A DNA stretch of 64,000 nucleotides from an uncultured Bacilli bacterium (lineage in GTDB: Bacteria; Bacillota_I; Bacilli_A; RF39; UBA660): positions 1 through 64,000 of the forward strand of contig CAKOPW010000009.1 in NCBI GenBank assembly GCA_934101115.1, given 5' to 3'. Under the pieces are notes generated by a model that saw nothing but the letters and a program-made list of their open reading frames with translations, was not told where the DNA came from and made no database searches. Within the stretch, counting starts at the first letter, position 1. Each line of letters starts with the position of its first letter. Positions 15,582-23,780 of the stretch are shown here, piece by piece. Both the position numbers and the translations under genes were made by a program.

Positions 15582-15589
15582 TTTATTGT

Positions 15590-15674
15590 GCAGGTATGGC
15601 GGAATTGGCAGACGCGCTAGACTTAGGATCTAGTGGAGTGATTCGTGCAGGTTCAAGTCCTGTTACCTGCACCA
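15590..15674 (+). tRNA. tRNA-Leu (anticodon UAG)
   Basis: A class II tRNA with a long variable arm: acceptor GCAGGTA/TACCTGC, anticodon loop CTTAGGA, T loop TTCAAGT and encoded CCA. It lies eight bases after tRNA-Ile2 in one transcript. Confidence 0.95.
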
Positions 15675-15718
15675 TTGATAAACTAATTAGACCTTTTAGG
15701 TTTAATTAAATAGAAGAG

Positions 15719-15745
15719 AGAACTTGAAAATAGTTCTTTTTTTTG
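15719..15745 (+). terminator. terminator of the tRNA operon
   Basis: Stem AGAACT (15719-15724) with AGTTCT (15732-15737), then eight T. Confidence 0.75.
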
Positions 15746-15831
15746 TTATCAAACAAAAATTGAGGTTCAAATGAAAAAATATTTACTATATAACATTATC
15801 TTTTATATGACTTAAATCAAATAAGTTTTTT

Positions 15832-15860
15832 TTGATTTTATTTGTGAAAAATTGTAAAAT
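15832..15860 (+). promoter_or_regulatory. promoter of the 15886 gene
   Basis: TTGATT (15832-15837), 17 bases, TAAAAT (15855-15860). Confidence 0.55.
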
Positions 15861-15885
15861 AAATTTTATGAAAGAAGACGTCAAA

Positions 15886-16443
15886 ATGGTAATTAAGACT
15901 ATACAAGATAATATATTTAACACTGATGCAAAACACATTGCTTTTGCTATAAACACTGAGGGGTACAATGATTTTGGTTTTGCTGGTAAGGTATCCGATA
16001 ATTATTGGCCTGAGATAGCAAATTGTGGAAAACATGAATTGGGTACTGTTATATCAAAAACGGTTGGAGATAAAACTTTTCATGCATTAGTTTGTCATTC
16101 TTTAAAATATGGCTGGGGAGACAATCAAGATGAGATTATTAAAATGTGTTTTGACACAATAGATTCTAATGGTGAGCCAATTGCAACAGTTGCTATAGGA
16201 ACAGGTTTAATTGGTGTTACAAGTGGTGCCAATGTTCCCGAAATTTTTTGCGGCATGCATGAATCCAAACAACAAATCATGTTGTATTCTAGATTTTCAT
16301 TAGATTTCGTTATAGATTGTTATAATAGCGAAAAAGAAACAAGAATAGTAAGAGAAGATTTAGTTGAGGAAACAGCTGCTGAAACCTTGAGCACTTTACC
16401 GGAAAAGACTATGAAAAAAGTTTTAGAAAATAAAGGCAAATAA
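15886..16443 (+). CDS. uncharacterised protein, weak macro-domain resemblance
   Basis: In this 185-residue soluble protein, the segment PIATVAIGTGLIGVTSGAN recalls the strand-loop of macro (ADP-ribose-binding) domains, but the rest does not clearly follow that fold, so the name is only a hint. The frame is open from 15832. The promoter ends at 15860, so ATG 15868 would be nearly leaderless. ATG 15886, with AAAGAAG upstream, is chosen. It is monocistronic, followed by a strong promoter for the next gene. Confidence 0.6.
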   Translation: MVIKTIQDNIFNTDAKHIAFAINTEGYNDFGFAGKVSDNYWPEIANCGKHELGTVISKTVGDKTFHALVCHSLKYGWGDNQDEIIKMCFDTIDSNGEPIATVAIGTGLIGVTSGANVPEIFCGMHESKQQIMLYSRFSLDFVIDCYNSEKETRIVREDLVEETAAETLSTLPEKTMKKVLENKGK

Positions 16444-16462
16444 CCATTTTCACTCCACAAAG

Positions 16463-16490
16463 TTGACAAAACTAGAAAAAAATATATAAT
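16463..16490 (+). promoter_or_regulatory. promoter of the 16519 gene
   Basis: TTGACA (16463-16468), 16 bases, TATAAT (16485-16490). Confidence 0.7.
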
Positions 16491-16518
16491 ATTCTAATGA
16501 GAAGAGGGGAGTACTTTT

Positions 16519-17994
16519 ATGAAAAATATTTTAACTATAGGAAAAAAAGGAAAAACAAGTGGAGATTTTTGTGCTAATATTACTCCAGACTATTGCAATC
16601 TGGTTGCTTTTATAGATTTAGAAAATGATGACTTGCTTGAAAAATTATCACATCATGATTTAATAATAAATGATGTAATGGAAAATTCATTTCTTGAACC
16701 ACAAGAAGCAAAAGATTATTTATCTACACTATTTGGATATGAAAATATTATTGATGCGTTTGATTATGTGGATTTAGATGTTGGTTTAAATGATTTAACA
16801 ATTCCAAAAAGTTTATTAGCTAAAAACCCTTGGATTAAATCAAAAAAGATAATTTTAACTAGCGATGAAGTTTCTGTGAATGAGGCAATTGAACTTGCTA
16901 ATCAATATGCTGAGTATAAAAATCAACTTGTTTTTAAGTTAAAGGGAAACAAGGAATATGTTTCGTATGAAGATGTTTTAAAGATGAATGAAATTTTAGA
17001 ACATTATGTGCAAGCAATAAAATCCTGTAGTTTAACTAGTCAACTTGAGCTAATCATGTTATCTTACGATATTGACAGAAAAATTGTATATGGAAGTTTT
17101 GATGAAACACAAAGTGAAGAAATAGATACTTTTGATAAAATTTATAATACAAATTCTGTTCAATTAAATTTTGCTTTGTTGTTTTCCGAAATTTTAAACT
17201 ATTTAGGTATCAATTCAAAAATTGTAAAGCAATCTTCTGAAATAAATCGAAATAAAAAACTTTCTAGAGTATCAATATATATAAAAGATGACAAATATAA
17301 TGTCGATGGTATATATTTCTTTGATCCGTTTCTTGATTGTATGAAAGGCTTGGAAGAAAAGAAATATCCTACATTATATAATTACTTTTTAAAAACTGCA
17401 GACGAGGTAGAAAAGCGTGATAAAGAAAGATTTCCGTGGGAAAAATTTGAGTCTAGGGAACGAATTGAAAATGATGAGATTAAAGGATTATCTATGCCAG
17501 AAATTCAAACTTTAGGTGCTTCAAAATGGAAATATATTGAAAATTTATACGAAATTGTTACTGGAGATCATTTTGATTTTGTCCAAACTGTTCTTATCAG
17601 TTCTGAAGAGGAAAAGAAAGCATTTATTAGTAAAGTAAATGAATTTGAAACCATGATGAATAAGCCTATTGATACGAAAACTAGGTTAAGTCTTTTTGAT
17701 AATGTTAGAAGAGCTGAATACTATTACAATATAAATTCTTTAGATTACAATGTTGAAGATATGTTAGAGGCAATGGAATCTAGCGGTTGGAACATTGATG
17801 AGTCTGAAATATCTCCAAAAGACTTAAATAAAAGAGATAAAGAACTTTTAGGATTATTTGGTGGAGTAAGTTATAAAGTGATTGGACTTCGTAAATATAT
17901 TAAAGAACAAAACGTTGAAAGAAAAATTAGTGGCGTAAGATTAACTAAAGTATTAAAAGAGTATTCAAAAAATAAAGAAAATGACTGTATGTAA
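16519..17994 (+). CDS. uncharacterised 491-aa protein with a transglutaminase-like core
   Basis: I do not recognise the family. Residues around 215-280 read LNFALLFSEILNYLGINSKIV, then a SRVSIYIKDDKYNVDGIYFFDP stretch. This follows the layout of bacterial transglutaminase-like domains (Cys...LGI...His...Asp-Pro). The expected Cys and His are absent (Gln/Asn and Ser instead), while the Asp-Pro remains, so it would be a non-catalytic relative. No signal peptide or membrane span is seen. A strong AGAGGGGAG ribosome site precedes it. It is monocistronic between its own promoter and terminator. Confidence 0.6.
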   Translation: MKNILTIGKKGKTSGDFCANITPDYCNLVAFIDLENDDLLEKLSHHDLIINDVMENSFLEPQEAKDYLSTLFGYENIIDAFDYVDLDVGLNDLTIPKSLLAKNPWIKSKKIILTSDEVSVNEAIELANQYAEYKNQLVFKLKGNKEYVSYEDVLKMNEILEHYVQAIKSCSLTSQLELIMLSYDIDRKIVYGSFDETQSEEIDTFDKIYNTNSVQLNFALLFSEILNYLGINSKIVKQSSEINRNKKLSRVSIYIKDDKYNVDGIYFFDPFLDCMKGLEEKKYPTLYNYFLKTADEVEKRDKERFPWEKFESRERIENDEIKGLSMPEIQTLGASKWKYIENLYEIVTGDHFDFVQTVLISSEEEKKAFISKVNEFETMMNKPIDTKTRLSLFDNVRRAEYYYNINSLDYNVEDMLEAMESSGWNIDESEISPKDLNKRDKELLGLFGGVSYKVIGLRKYIKEQNVERKISGVRLTKVLKEYSKNKENDCM

Positions 17995-18009
17995 AGTACA
18001 GTTTTTTTT
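17984..18009 (+). terminator. terminator of the 16519 gene
   Basis: Stem ACTGTA (17984-17989) with TACAGT (17997-18002), then T run. The stop codon is in the loop. Confidence 0.75.
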
Positions 18010-18099
18010 ATAATTTTTTCATATAATATATTAAGTTGCATCTTGTATTTTTCTAAAGTTATTGATATATTTTTATTGTAAGATAGTGGAGGTGGTAGT

Positions 18100-18849
18100 A
18101 TGGTCCATTTAACTTACGTAGAAAATCCATTTGACAAAGATTTTTTTACTTCTTTATCAAAATATGCAGACGAAAAAAGCTTTTATGATTGTGTTAATAA
18201 ACGATTTGTTGATGAAGAAGCTTTTAAAAACTTGGAGTATGGATTCCGTATGTATATGCTTACTGGTGACAGTAATGAATGGATAGGTTTTGTTTTGTTT
18301 TCAAATGAAAATAGAGTTAAAGGTTTAAGATATTATGCTTATAGTTACTTTTTAGAATGCCTAGATCGATTAGAAGAATTAATTCCAAGTGATATAACAC
18401 AAGAGATAGTTAAATTGGTAACAGATCAAAAGAATCAAAATGTATTATTTAATACAATCGATGAAAGTTTTGAGAATTTGTCTTCAATTATCAACCCATC
18501 AATTATTGATTTAGAGAAGAAATCATATAGGAAAAAACTTGATGATGTATTAAATGAGTTTGCTGACTATATGTATTTGGATACTTTTATATCCCTTCCA
18601 AATGATGAAAAAATTAAGATACGACTAGAAAATGAGACAAGCAATTTAGATGAAAATCAATTAGTTGAGAAAAAATATTATGGTTTTATTCAAGAAACTC
18701 TTGGCTTGGTTGAAAACTTGATACAAAACTCTTTTAATGGAATACATATTATTTTAAAACAAGAAGGTACAAATATATTTTTAGTAGAGACAAGTAGTTT
18801 TGTCGAAGATAAAGAACTTACAAAAGTTTTAATAAATCAAGAAGAATAA
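18100..18849 (+). CDS. uncharacterised acidic protein, 249 aa
   Basis: I do not recognise it. It is a soluble, helix-rich protein high in Asp/Glu with no clear motif. Its composition resembles the preceding unknown gene, and both are flanked by their own terminators. A strong GTGGAGGTGG site precedes ATG 18100. Confidence 0.65.
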   Translation: MVHLTYVENPFDKDFFTSLSKYADEKSFYDCVNKRFVDEEAFKNLEYGFRMYMLTGDSNEWIGFVLFSNENRVKGLRYYAYSYFLECLDRLEELIPSDITQEIVKLVTDQKNQNVLFNTIDESFENLSSIINPSIIDLEKKSYRKKLDDVLNEFADYMYLDTFISLPNDEKIKIRLENETSNLDENQLVEKKYYGFIQETLGLVENLIQNSFNGIHIILKQEGTNIFLVETSSFVEDKELTKVLINQEE

Positions 18850-18874
18850 TAGAACTGGTTCTATTATTTTTTTT
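18847..18874 (+). terminator. terminator of the 18100 gene
   Basis: Stem AATAGAAC (18848-18855), 2-nt loop, GTTCTATT (18858-18865), T run. Confidence 0.75.
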
Positions 18875-18895
18875 GCAGAAATATGCGAACAATTG

Positions 18896-18924
18896 TTTAC
18901 AAACAAGAACAAATGTTTTATAAT
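18896..18924 (+). promoter_or_regulatory. promoter of the radical SAM / chaperonin operon
   Basis: TTTACA (18896-18901), 17 bases, TATAAT (18919-18924). It lies inside the 5' extension of the next frame and so decides its start. Confidence 0.65.
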
Positions 18925-18942
18925 TTAATTGGTGATGAATTT

Positions 18943-20154
18943 ATGGATTTAAAAGAAAAACTACATATTCTTGCCGATAGTGCTAAATATGATGCATCAT
19001 GTTCATCAAGTGGAAGTACTAGAGACGATGGTGGAGTTGGAAATACTAATAGAAGTGGAATATGTCATTCTTTTGCTTCTGATGGAAGATGTATTTCTCT
19101 TTTAAAAATACTTATGACTAACGCTTGTATTTTTGATTGCAAATATTGTCCCAATAGAAAGAGTAATGATGTTAAAAGGGCGATTTTTACTCCGACAGAA
19201 ATATGTGAAATTACAATGAATTTCTATAAAAGAAATTATATTGAGGGATTGTTTTTGAGCTCAGGTATCGTTAAAAATCCTGATTATACGACAAATCTAT
19301 TAATTGAAACAATATACATGCTTAGAAATAAGTATAAGTTTAATGGATATATTCATGTAAAAGCCATCCCCGGTACAAGTGAAACATTAATAAAAAAGCT
19401 TGGGTCCATGGTTGACAGGATGAGTGCTAATATAGAGTTACCAACAGAAAACGGGCTTAAATTATTAGCTCCTAACAAAAGTGAGGATAAAGTTACTAAA
19501 ATAATGAAATATGTCAAAGAAAATCGAAGTAAACACTATGTTCCTGCTGGTCAAAGCACTCAAATGGTCATAGGAGCAACAAACGAAACAGACTTTGATA
19601 TTATGACTAAAAGCAAAAAACTATATGATGAACACAAATTAAAAAGAGTATTTTACTCGGCATATATTCCTGTTAATAAAGACAATATGCTGCCATCTAT
19701 AAGTATCCCACCTTTAAAAAGAGAAAATAGACTTTATCAAGCTGACTTTCTTTTGAGATTTTATAATTTTAAAGTTGATGATATATTAGACAAAGAAAAT
19801 CCTAATTTCAATTTATTATTGGATCCAAAAGCTGCTTGGGCTTTAAAAAATATTCACTTATTCCCAAAAGAAATAAATACTTGTTCTTATAATGAATTAC
19901 TCCAAATACCAGGAGTGGGTGTAAAGGGAGCAAAGAAAATATATAGTTCAAGGAAGTACTTTAAAATAAAATTTGAAGATTTGAAGAATATGAATATTGT
20001 TATGAAAAGAGCAAAATATTTTATTACTTGTGATGGTAAATATTTTACGGATGCAGCTAATTTTAAAAGAAACATAATAGAACAGTCGTTATTGCTTGAA
20101 GACTTAAAAGAAAATAGAAGAAAAGTTAGTCAGTTAAGTTTGTTTGATGAATAA
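18943..20154 (+). CDS. putative DNA modification/repair radical SAM protein
   Basis: It matches the radical SAM family regularly paired with a UDG-superfamily/DUF4130 protein. MTNACIFDCKYCPNR holds the CxxxCxxC cluster cysteines. The N-terminal stretch DASCSSSGSTRDD and GICHSF is family-typical. A C-terminal helix-hairpin-helix (ELLQIPGVGVKGAKKIY) indicates nucleic acid contact. Length 403 from ATG 18943 fits; the upstream extension to 18883 would precede the promoter. The exact reaction is unknown; the family is thought to act in DNA repair or modification together with its partner. The next gene overlaps by eight bases and is that partner. Confidence 0.88.
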   Translation: MDLKEKLHILADSAKYDASCSSSGSTRDDGGVGNTNRSGICHSFASDGRCISLLKILMTNACIFDCKYCPNRKSNDVKRAIFTPTEICEITMNFYKRNYIEGLFLSSGIVKNPDYTTNLLIETIYMLRNKYKFNGYIHVKAIPGTSETLIKKLGSMVDRMSANIELPTENGLKLLAPNKSEDKVTKIMKYVKENRSKHYVPAGQSTQMVIGATNETDFDIMTKSKKLYDEHKLKRVFYSAYIPVNKDNMLPSISIPPLKRENRLYQADFLLRFYNFKVDDILDKENPNFNLLLDPKAAWALKNIHLFPKEINTCSYNELLQIPGVGVKGAKKIYSSRKYFKIKFEDLKNMNIVMKRAKYFITCDGKYFTDAANFKRNIIEQSLLLEDLKENRRKVSQLSLFDE

Positions 20155-20899
20155 TAATAAAGTTTATGTTTATAATGATAACTTTTTAAGTCTTTTAGCT
20201 TTAATCGTAATTTTGATAAGAAAGAAAATTGTACCAAAAGATATAAAACCATATAATTTCGAATTTGGTTTGTTTGATGAAGTGGAAGAACCTTTATTGC
20301 CTGAAAAAGAAGAAACTATTAATTATATTATAAAAAATATTGGTTACAATAATTTTAGTATAATATTTAGGCTTTATTTATCGGTGTTTGAAGATAAAGA
20401 ATTGACTATTTTTTATTATTGTTTGTATTCTTTAAAATACAAAGAAACAACTAGGTTTATGCGTAACAATAAATGGGTAAACGAAGCTTTAAAACAAAGT
20501 TCATATGTTTCAAGAGAAAATCATAAGTTTAAAGGATTCACTAGATTCAAAAAAATGAATAATGAAATTTATTATGCTGAAATCAATCCAACTAATAATA
20601 TTCTTCCGTTACTCTCTAATCATTTCAAAGATCGCTTAAAAAGTGAATATTGGATTATTAAGGATGTTAATAGAAATTTATATAGCTTATATGATAAAAA
20701 AAATTTTATTATTGTCTCTGAAGATGAATTCAAGATAAATGATTTTAATTTGAGTGATGATGAGGATAAATTCTTAAGTTTATGGAAAGAATTTTATGAT
20801 ACTGTTGGAATAAAAGCAAGAAAAAACGATAGATGTAGAATGAATTTTATGCCTAAAAAGTATTGGAAATATATCGTGGAAGTGAGTGATGAGCTATGA
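20147..20899 (+). CDS. DUF4130 / UDG-linked DNA metabolism protein, partner of the radical SAM protein
   Basis: This 250-residue protein has the DUF4130 hallmarks: RENHKFKGFTRFK, then YYAEINPTNNILPLLSNHFKDR and WIIKDVNRNLYSLYD. In many genomes this domain sits alone or fused to a uracil-DNA-glycosylase domain and is encoded beside the radical SAM protein. Here no glycosylase domain follows. It starts inside the radical SAM gene and ends with an ATGA overlap with the chaperonin gene, so the three are translationally coupled. Confidence 0.85.
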   Translation: MNNNKVYVYNDNFLSLLALIVILIRKKIVPKDIKPYNFEFGLFDEVEEPLLPEKEETINYIIKNIGYNNFSIIFRLYLSVFEDKELTIFYYCLYSLKYKETTRFMRNNKWVNEALKQSSYVSRENHKFKGFTRFKKMNNEIYYAEINPTNNILPLLSNHFKDRLKSEYWIIKDVNRNLYSLYDKKNFIIVSEDEFKINDFNLSDDEDKFLSLWKEFYDTVGIKARKNDRCRMNFMPKKYWKYIVEVSDEL

Positions 20900-22419
20900 A
20901 AAAAGTAGTTATAGGAGAAGAACTTGATAAAATAATTGAAGAAGCATTGGACATATTATGTGATACTGTTGGAGCTACGCTTGGACCAAAGGGAAATAAT
21001 TCAATTATTTCTAGTTCATCTTTACCGGCTTTTGTAACTGATGATGGTGTAACTTTAGCTAGAAATATTGAAAGTGATGATGTGTGTGTTAATTCAGTTC
21101 TAGAGATATTAAAAGAAGCTTCTATTAAAACTGATGAAATAGTTGGTGATGGAACAACTACAACTCTTGTTTTATTAAAAGCTATAATGAGTAATGCTAG
21201 CAACTTAATATGTGGTGGAATGAGCAGATATCAAGTAAAAAAAGCATTAGAAAATGAGGAAAAAAGAATAGAAGATTTGATAATAAAAGAATCTTTTAAA
21301 CCTGATGATAAAGCATTAAAAAATATAGCTATTACTAGCTCAAAATCCGAAGAAATAGGAGAAACTATTTATCAAGTTGTAAAAAAAATAAAAAACATTG
21401 CTGGAGTTACAATAACAACTAGTAATAAAGAAGAAACTTATGTTAATTATTTTAAAGGGTATGAATTTGACACTAATTTAGCAAGTCCTTTTTTCTTTAA
21501 AGGAAATTCAATAATAAAATTAGAAAATCCTTATATTCTAGTTACTTTTGAAAGTATATATGATATTGAAAAATTAAGCGATTTAATCAATAAGTGTTTT
21601 GTCGATAAAAGAAATTTATTGATATTTGCAACTGATTTTGATGATGATGTAATAAATCAGATATTATCGTTCAACTATGACAATGATTTAAAAATATATT
21701 TGCTAAAAAATCCTGAATTTGGTAAGAGACAATATCTTTTAATGAGTGATTTACTGGAAATATGTGGATGTAAAGAATATAAGAATCAGTTTAATTATGA
21801 TAATGTTGGGGAAGTCAAAGAGGTTGTCATCAATAAAGATAAAACTTATGTTTATTTTGACAATAGTTTAACTAATTATATTGAAGAGAGTAAAAGAGAT
21901 TTGAAATTTATCAATGATGAATTTGATATCAATTACTATGAAAGACGTATTTCAATGTTGTCCGATGGACTTGCAACTATTGAGGTAGGGGGAAAAACTA
22001 TAAGCGAAGCAAGAGAAGCTAAAATGCATTATGATGATGCTATTCATGCGACTTATTCAGCTTTAGAAGGAGTAAATATAGGAGCAGGATATACCTATTT
22101 AAAAATAGCATCAACATTAGAAGATAATTGCATTTTAAAAAATGTTTTATATACACCTTTTAGACAAATTTTAAAAAATGCTGGATTAGATGCAAGTGTG
22201 ATAGAGAAAAATATTACATCTGATTTTAAAAAGATATATAATGTCAAAGTTGATGACTATGAAAGTATTGATTCTACTTCAGTTTTGGATTCAACAAAAG
22301 TGCTAATTCAATCACTAAAGACAGCTGTATCTATTGCTAATATTTTACTTAGTACAGGTAGTTTAATAATTAATGAACAAATAAAAAATATTGATATAGA
22401 TCATGATATCAATATTTAG
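20896..22419 (+). CDS. divergent GroEL-type (group I) chaperonin without adjacent groES
   Basis: It aligns with GroEL/Cpn60 over its full length: equatorial ATP motifs ATLGPKG (27-33) and GDGTTTT (84-90, Asp85 = GroEL Asp87), then the C-terminal DDAIHATYSAL with the catalytic-site Asp equivalent of Asp398. It is 507 residues rather than about 545. The apical domain is highly changed (NPEFGKRQ where GroEL has APGFGDRR), and the GGM-rich tail is missing. No groES lies nearby. Instead it overlaps the DUF4130 gene by four bases in an operon with a radical SAM repair protein. It may be the only chaperonin of a reduced genome or a specialised paralog; I favour the latter because of divergence and context. 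Confidence 0.85.
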   Translation: MKKVVIGEELDKIIEEALDILCDTVGATLGPKGNNSIISSSSLPAFVTDDGVTLARNIESDDVCVNSVLEILKEASIKTDEIVGDGTTTTLVLLKAIMSNASNLICGGMSRYQVKKALENEEKRIEDLIIKESFKPDDKALKNIAITSSKSEEIGETIYQVVKKIKNIAGVTITTSNKEETYVNYFKGYEFDTNLASPFFFKGNSIIKLENPYILVTFESIYDIEKLSDLINKCFVDKRNLLIFATDFDDDVINQILSFNYDNDLKIYLLKNPEFGKRQYLLMSDLLEICGCKEYKNQFNYDNVGEVKEVVINKDKTYVYFDNSLTNYIEESKRDLKFINDEFDINYYERRISMLSDGLATIEVGGKTISEAREAKMHYDDAIHATYSALEGVNIGAGYTYLKIASTLEDNCILKNVLYTPFRQILKNAGLDASVIEKNITSDFKKIYNVKVDDYESIDSTSVLDSTKVLIQSLKTAVSIANILLSTGSLIINEQIKNIDIDHDINI

Positions 22420-22420
22420 T

Positions 22421-23596
22421 TTATTTTCTTTTAAAGAAAAGCATTTTAAATATTTTAAAAATAAATAGAACGATTAATAAATTTATAAATACTAATAGAT
22501 AAAAATTTATTTTTACATCTTTAAATATTATGTCTTCTTCATAGATAAGATCATCTTTATATGTTATAGTGACTTTTCCAATTTGTTTATTATTGTCTAA
22601 AAATGTTACAGATGTTTTTCCGTTATAGTTAACTTTTATATCATCTTTATTATAGTCATTTGGCAAATAAATTAATGCATCTTTACTTAAATGAATATTG
22701 TATTTAGTGATATTAGAAAAACTTACAGGAATTGTTTTGATTATGTCAGTTGATTTTGCAATCGTTTGATTATTATAATTATTATCCATAAAATTTATTA
22801 TATTTAAATTATCTTTTAAATTATAGTAATTTCCATAAATAAATTCGGCATTTGTTGAAATAAAAATAAATTCGTGATTGTTACTTTCAAATATTGAAGA
22901 TATACATAATCCAGCTTTGTTAGTGTAACCCGTTTTACTACCAACAATTCTGGAAATATCTAGTTTCATTAAGTTATTATATTTTTTTATTGTAGCGTCT
23001 ACTATTAAACCATTTGATAAAGTATAGCTTTTTGTTGTATATATTGTTTTAAATGTTTCATTTTTTAAAGCATATTGTAACATTTTTAATAAGTCACTTA
23101 TTGTGCTATAGTGGTTATCAATATCAAGACCAGTAACATTTACAAAGTTAGAATTTTCCATCCCAATTTGTTTTGCTAAAGTATTCATATCATCTACGAA
23201 ATTATTGATGCTTCCACTTAACGAATATGCAAGTGCTTGAGTGGCATCAGCTCCAGATGGAAGAATAGATGCATATAATAAATCTTTGTAGGTCAATTTG
23301 TCTCCAATTCTTAGTCCGGCAAGAGAAGCATCATATTTTATATTTGAAAGCATTTCACTTGTAATAATTACATAATCATCAAGATTATTTATTTTTTCGA
23401 TAGCTGTTATAGTTGTCATAATCTTTGTAAGACTTGCTATATTTGTTCTTTCCTGTATATTTTTTTCATAGATTATTTTATTATCAGTTAAATCATATAA
23501 ACAATAATTTTTAGAATATAATGTAGGATCATCTAAAGCAAATACATTTATAGTAAAAGTAAAAAAACATAGGATAATTAATACTAGTTTTTTCAT
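22421..23596 (-). CDS. dacA: D-alanyl-D-alanine carboxypeptidase (PBP5/DacA type), C-terminally anchored
   Basis: It trims the terminal D-Ala from peptidoglycan stem peptides outside the membrane. An N-terminal signal peptide is followed by SxxK in ASLTKIM, a Ser-Gly triad motif in LPSGADATQA and KTG in VGSKTGYTNK. A C-terminal membrane span with a basic end (LIVLFIFKIFKMLFFKRK) anchors it. Length 391 is usual. It converges on the chaperonin gene with one base between the stops and is the first of two such enzymes within 5 kb. Confidence 0.93.
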   Translation of the reverse strand: MKKLVLIILCFFTFTINVFALDDPTLYSKNYCLYDLTDNKIIYEKNIQERTNIASLTKIMTTITAIEKINNLDDYVIITSEMLSNIKYDASLAGLRIGDKLTYKDLLYASILPSGADATQALAYSLSGSINNFVDDMNTLAKQIGMENSNFVNVTGLDIDNHYSTISDLLKMLQYALKNETFKTIYTTKSYTLSNGLIVDATIKKYNNLMKLDISRIVGSKTGYTNKAGLCISSIFESNNHEFIFISTNAEFIYGNYYNLKDNLNIINFMDNNYNNQTIAKSTDIIKTIPVSFSNITKYNIHLSKDALIYLPNDYNKDDIKVNYNGKTSVTFLDNNKQIGKVTITYKDDLIYEEDIIFKDVKINFYLLVFINLLIVLFIFKIFKMLFFKRK

Positions 23597-23724
23597 AAAA
23601 CCACTTCCAGTATGAAAATTATATCAAATATGTCTGTGTAAGTGTATAAATTCCTTTCTTTTAAACCAAATAATAATAAAATGTATAAAATTTCGATAAA
23701 TTTGCGAAAATGCAGGTAAAAAAT

Positions 23725-23752
23725 TTGCATTTTTTTTATTTTGTGATATAAT
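23725..23752 (+). promoter_or_regulatory. promoter of the surface-protein/sortase operon
   Basis: TTGCAT (23725-23730), 16 bases, TATAAT (23747-23752) with an extended TGA. Confidence 0.6.
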
Positions 23753-23780
23753 AGGCAGCAATTCAAGGGGGAAAAGGGTT

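Noticed and set aside
22423..22443. AT-only palindrome between the chaperonin and carboxypeptidase genes
   Set aside because: The stem is A/T with almost no loop and no flanking T run, so it is expected by chance in this DNA.
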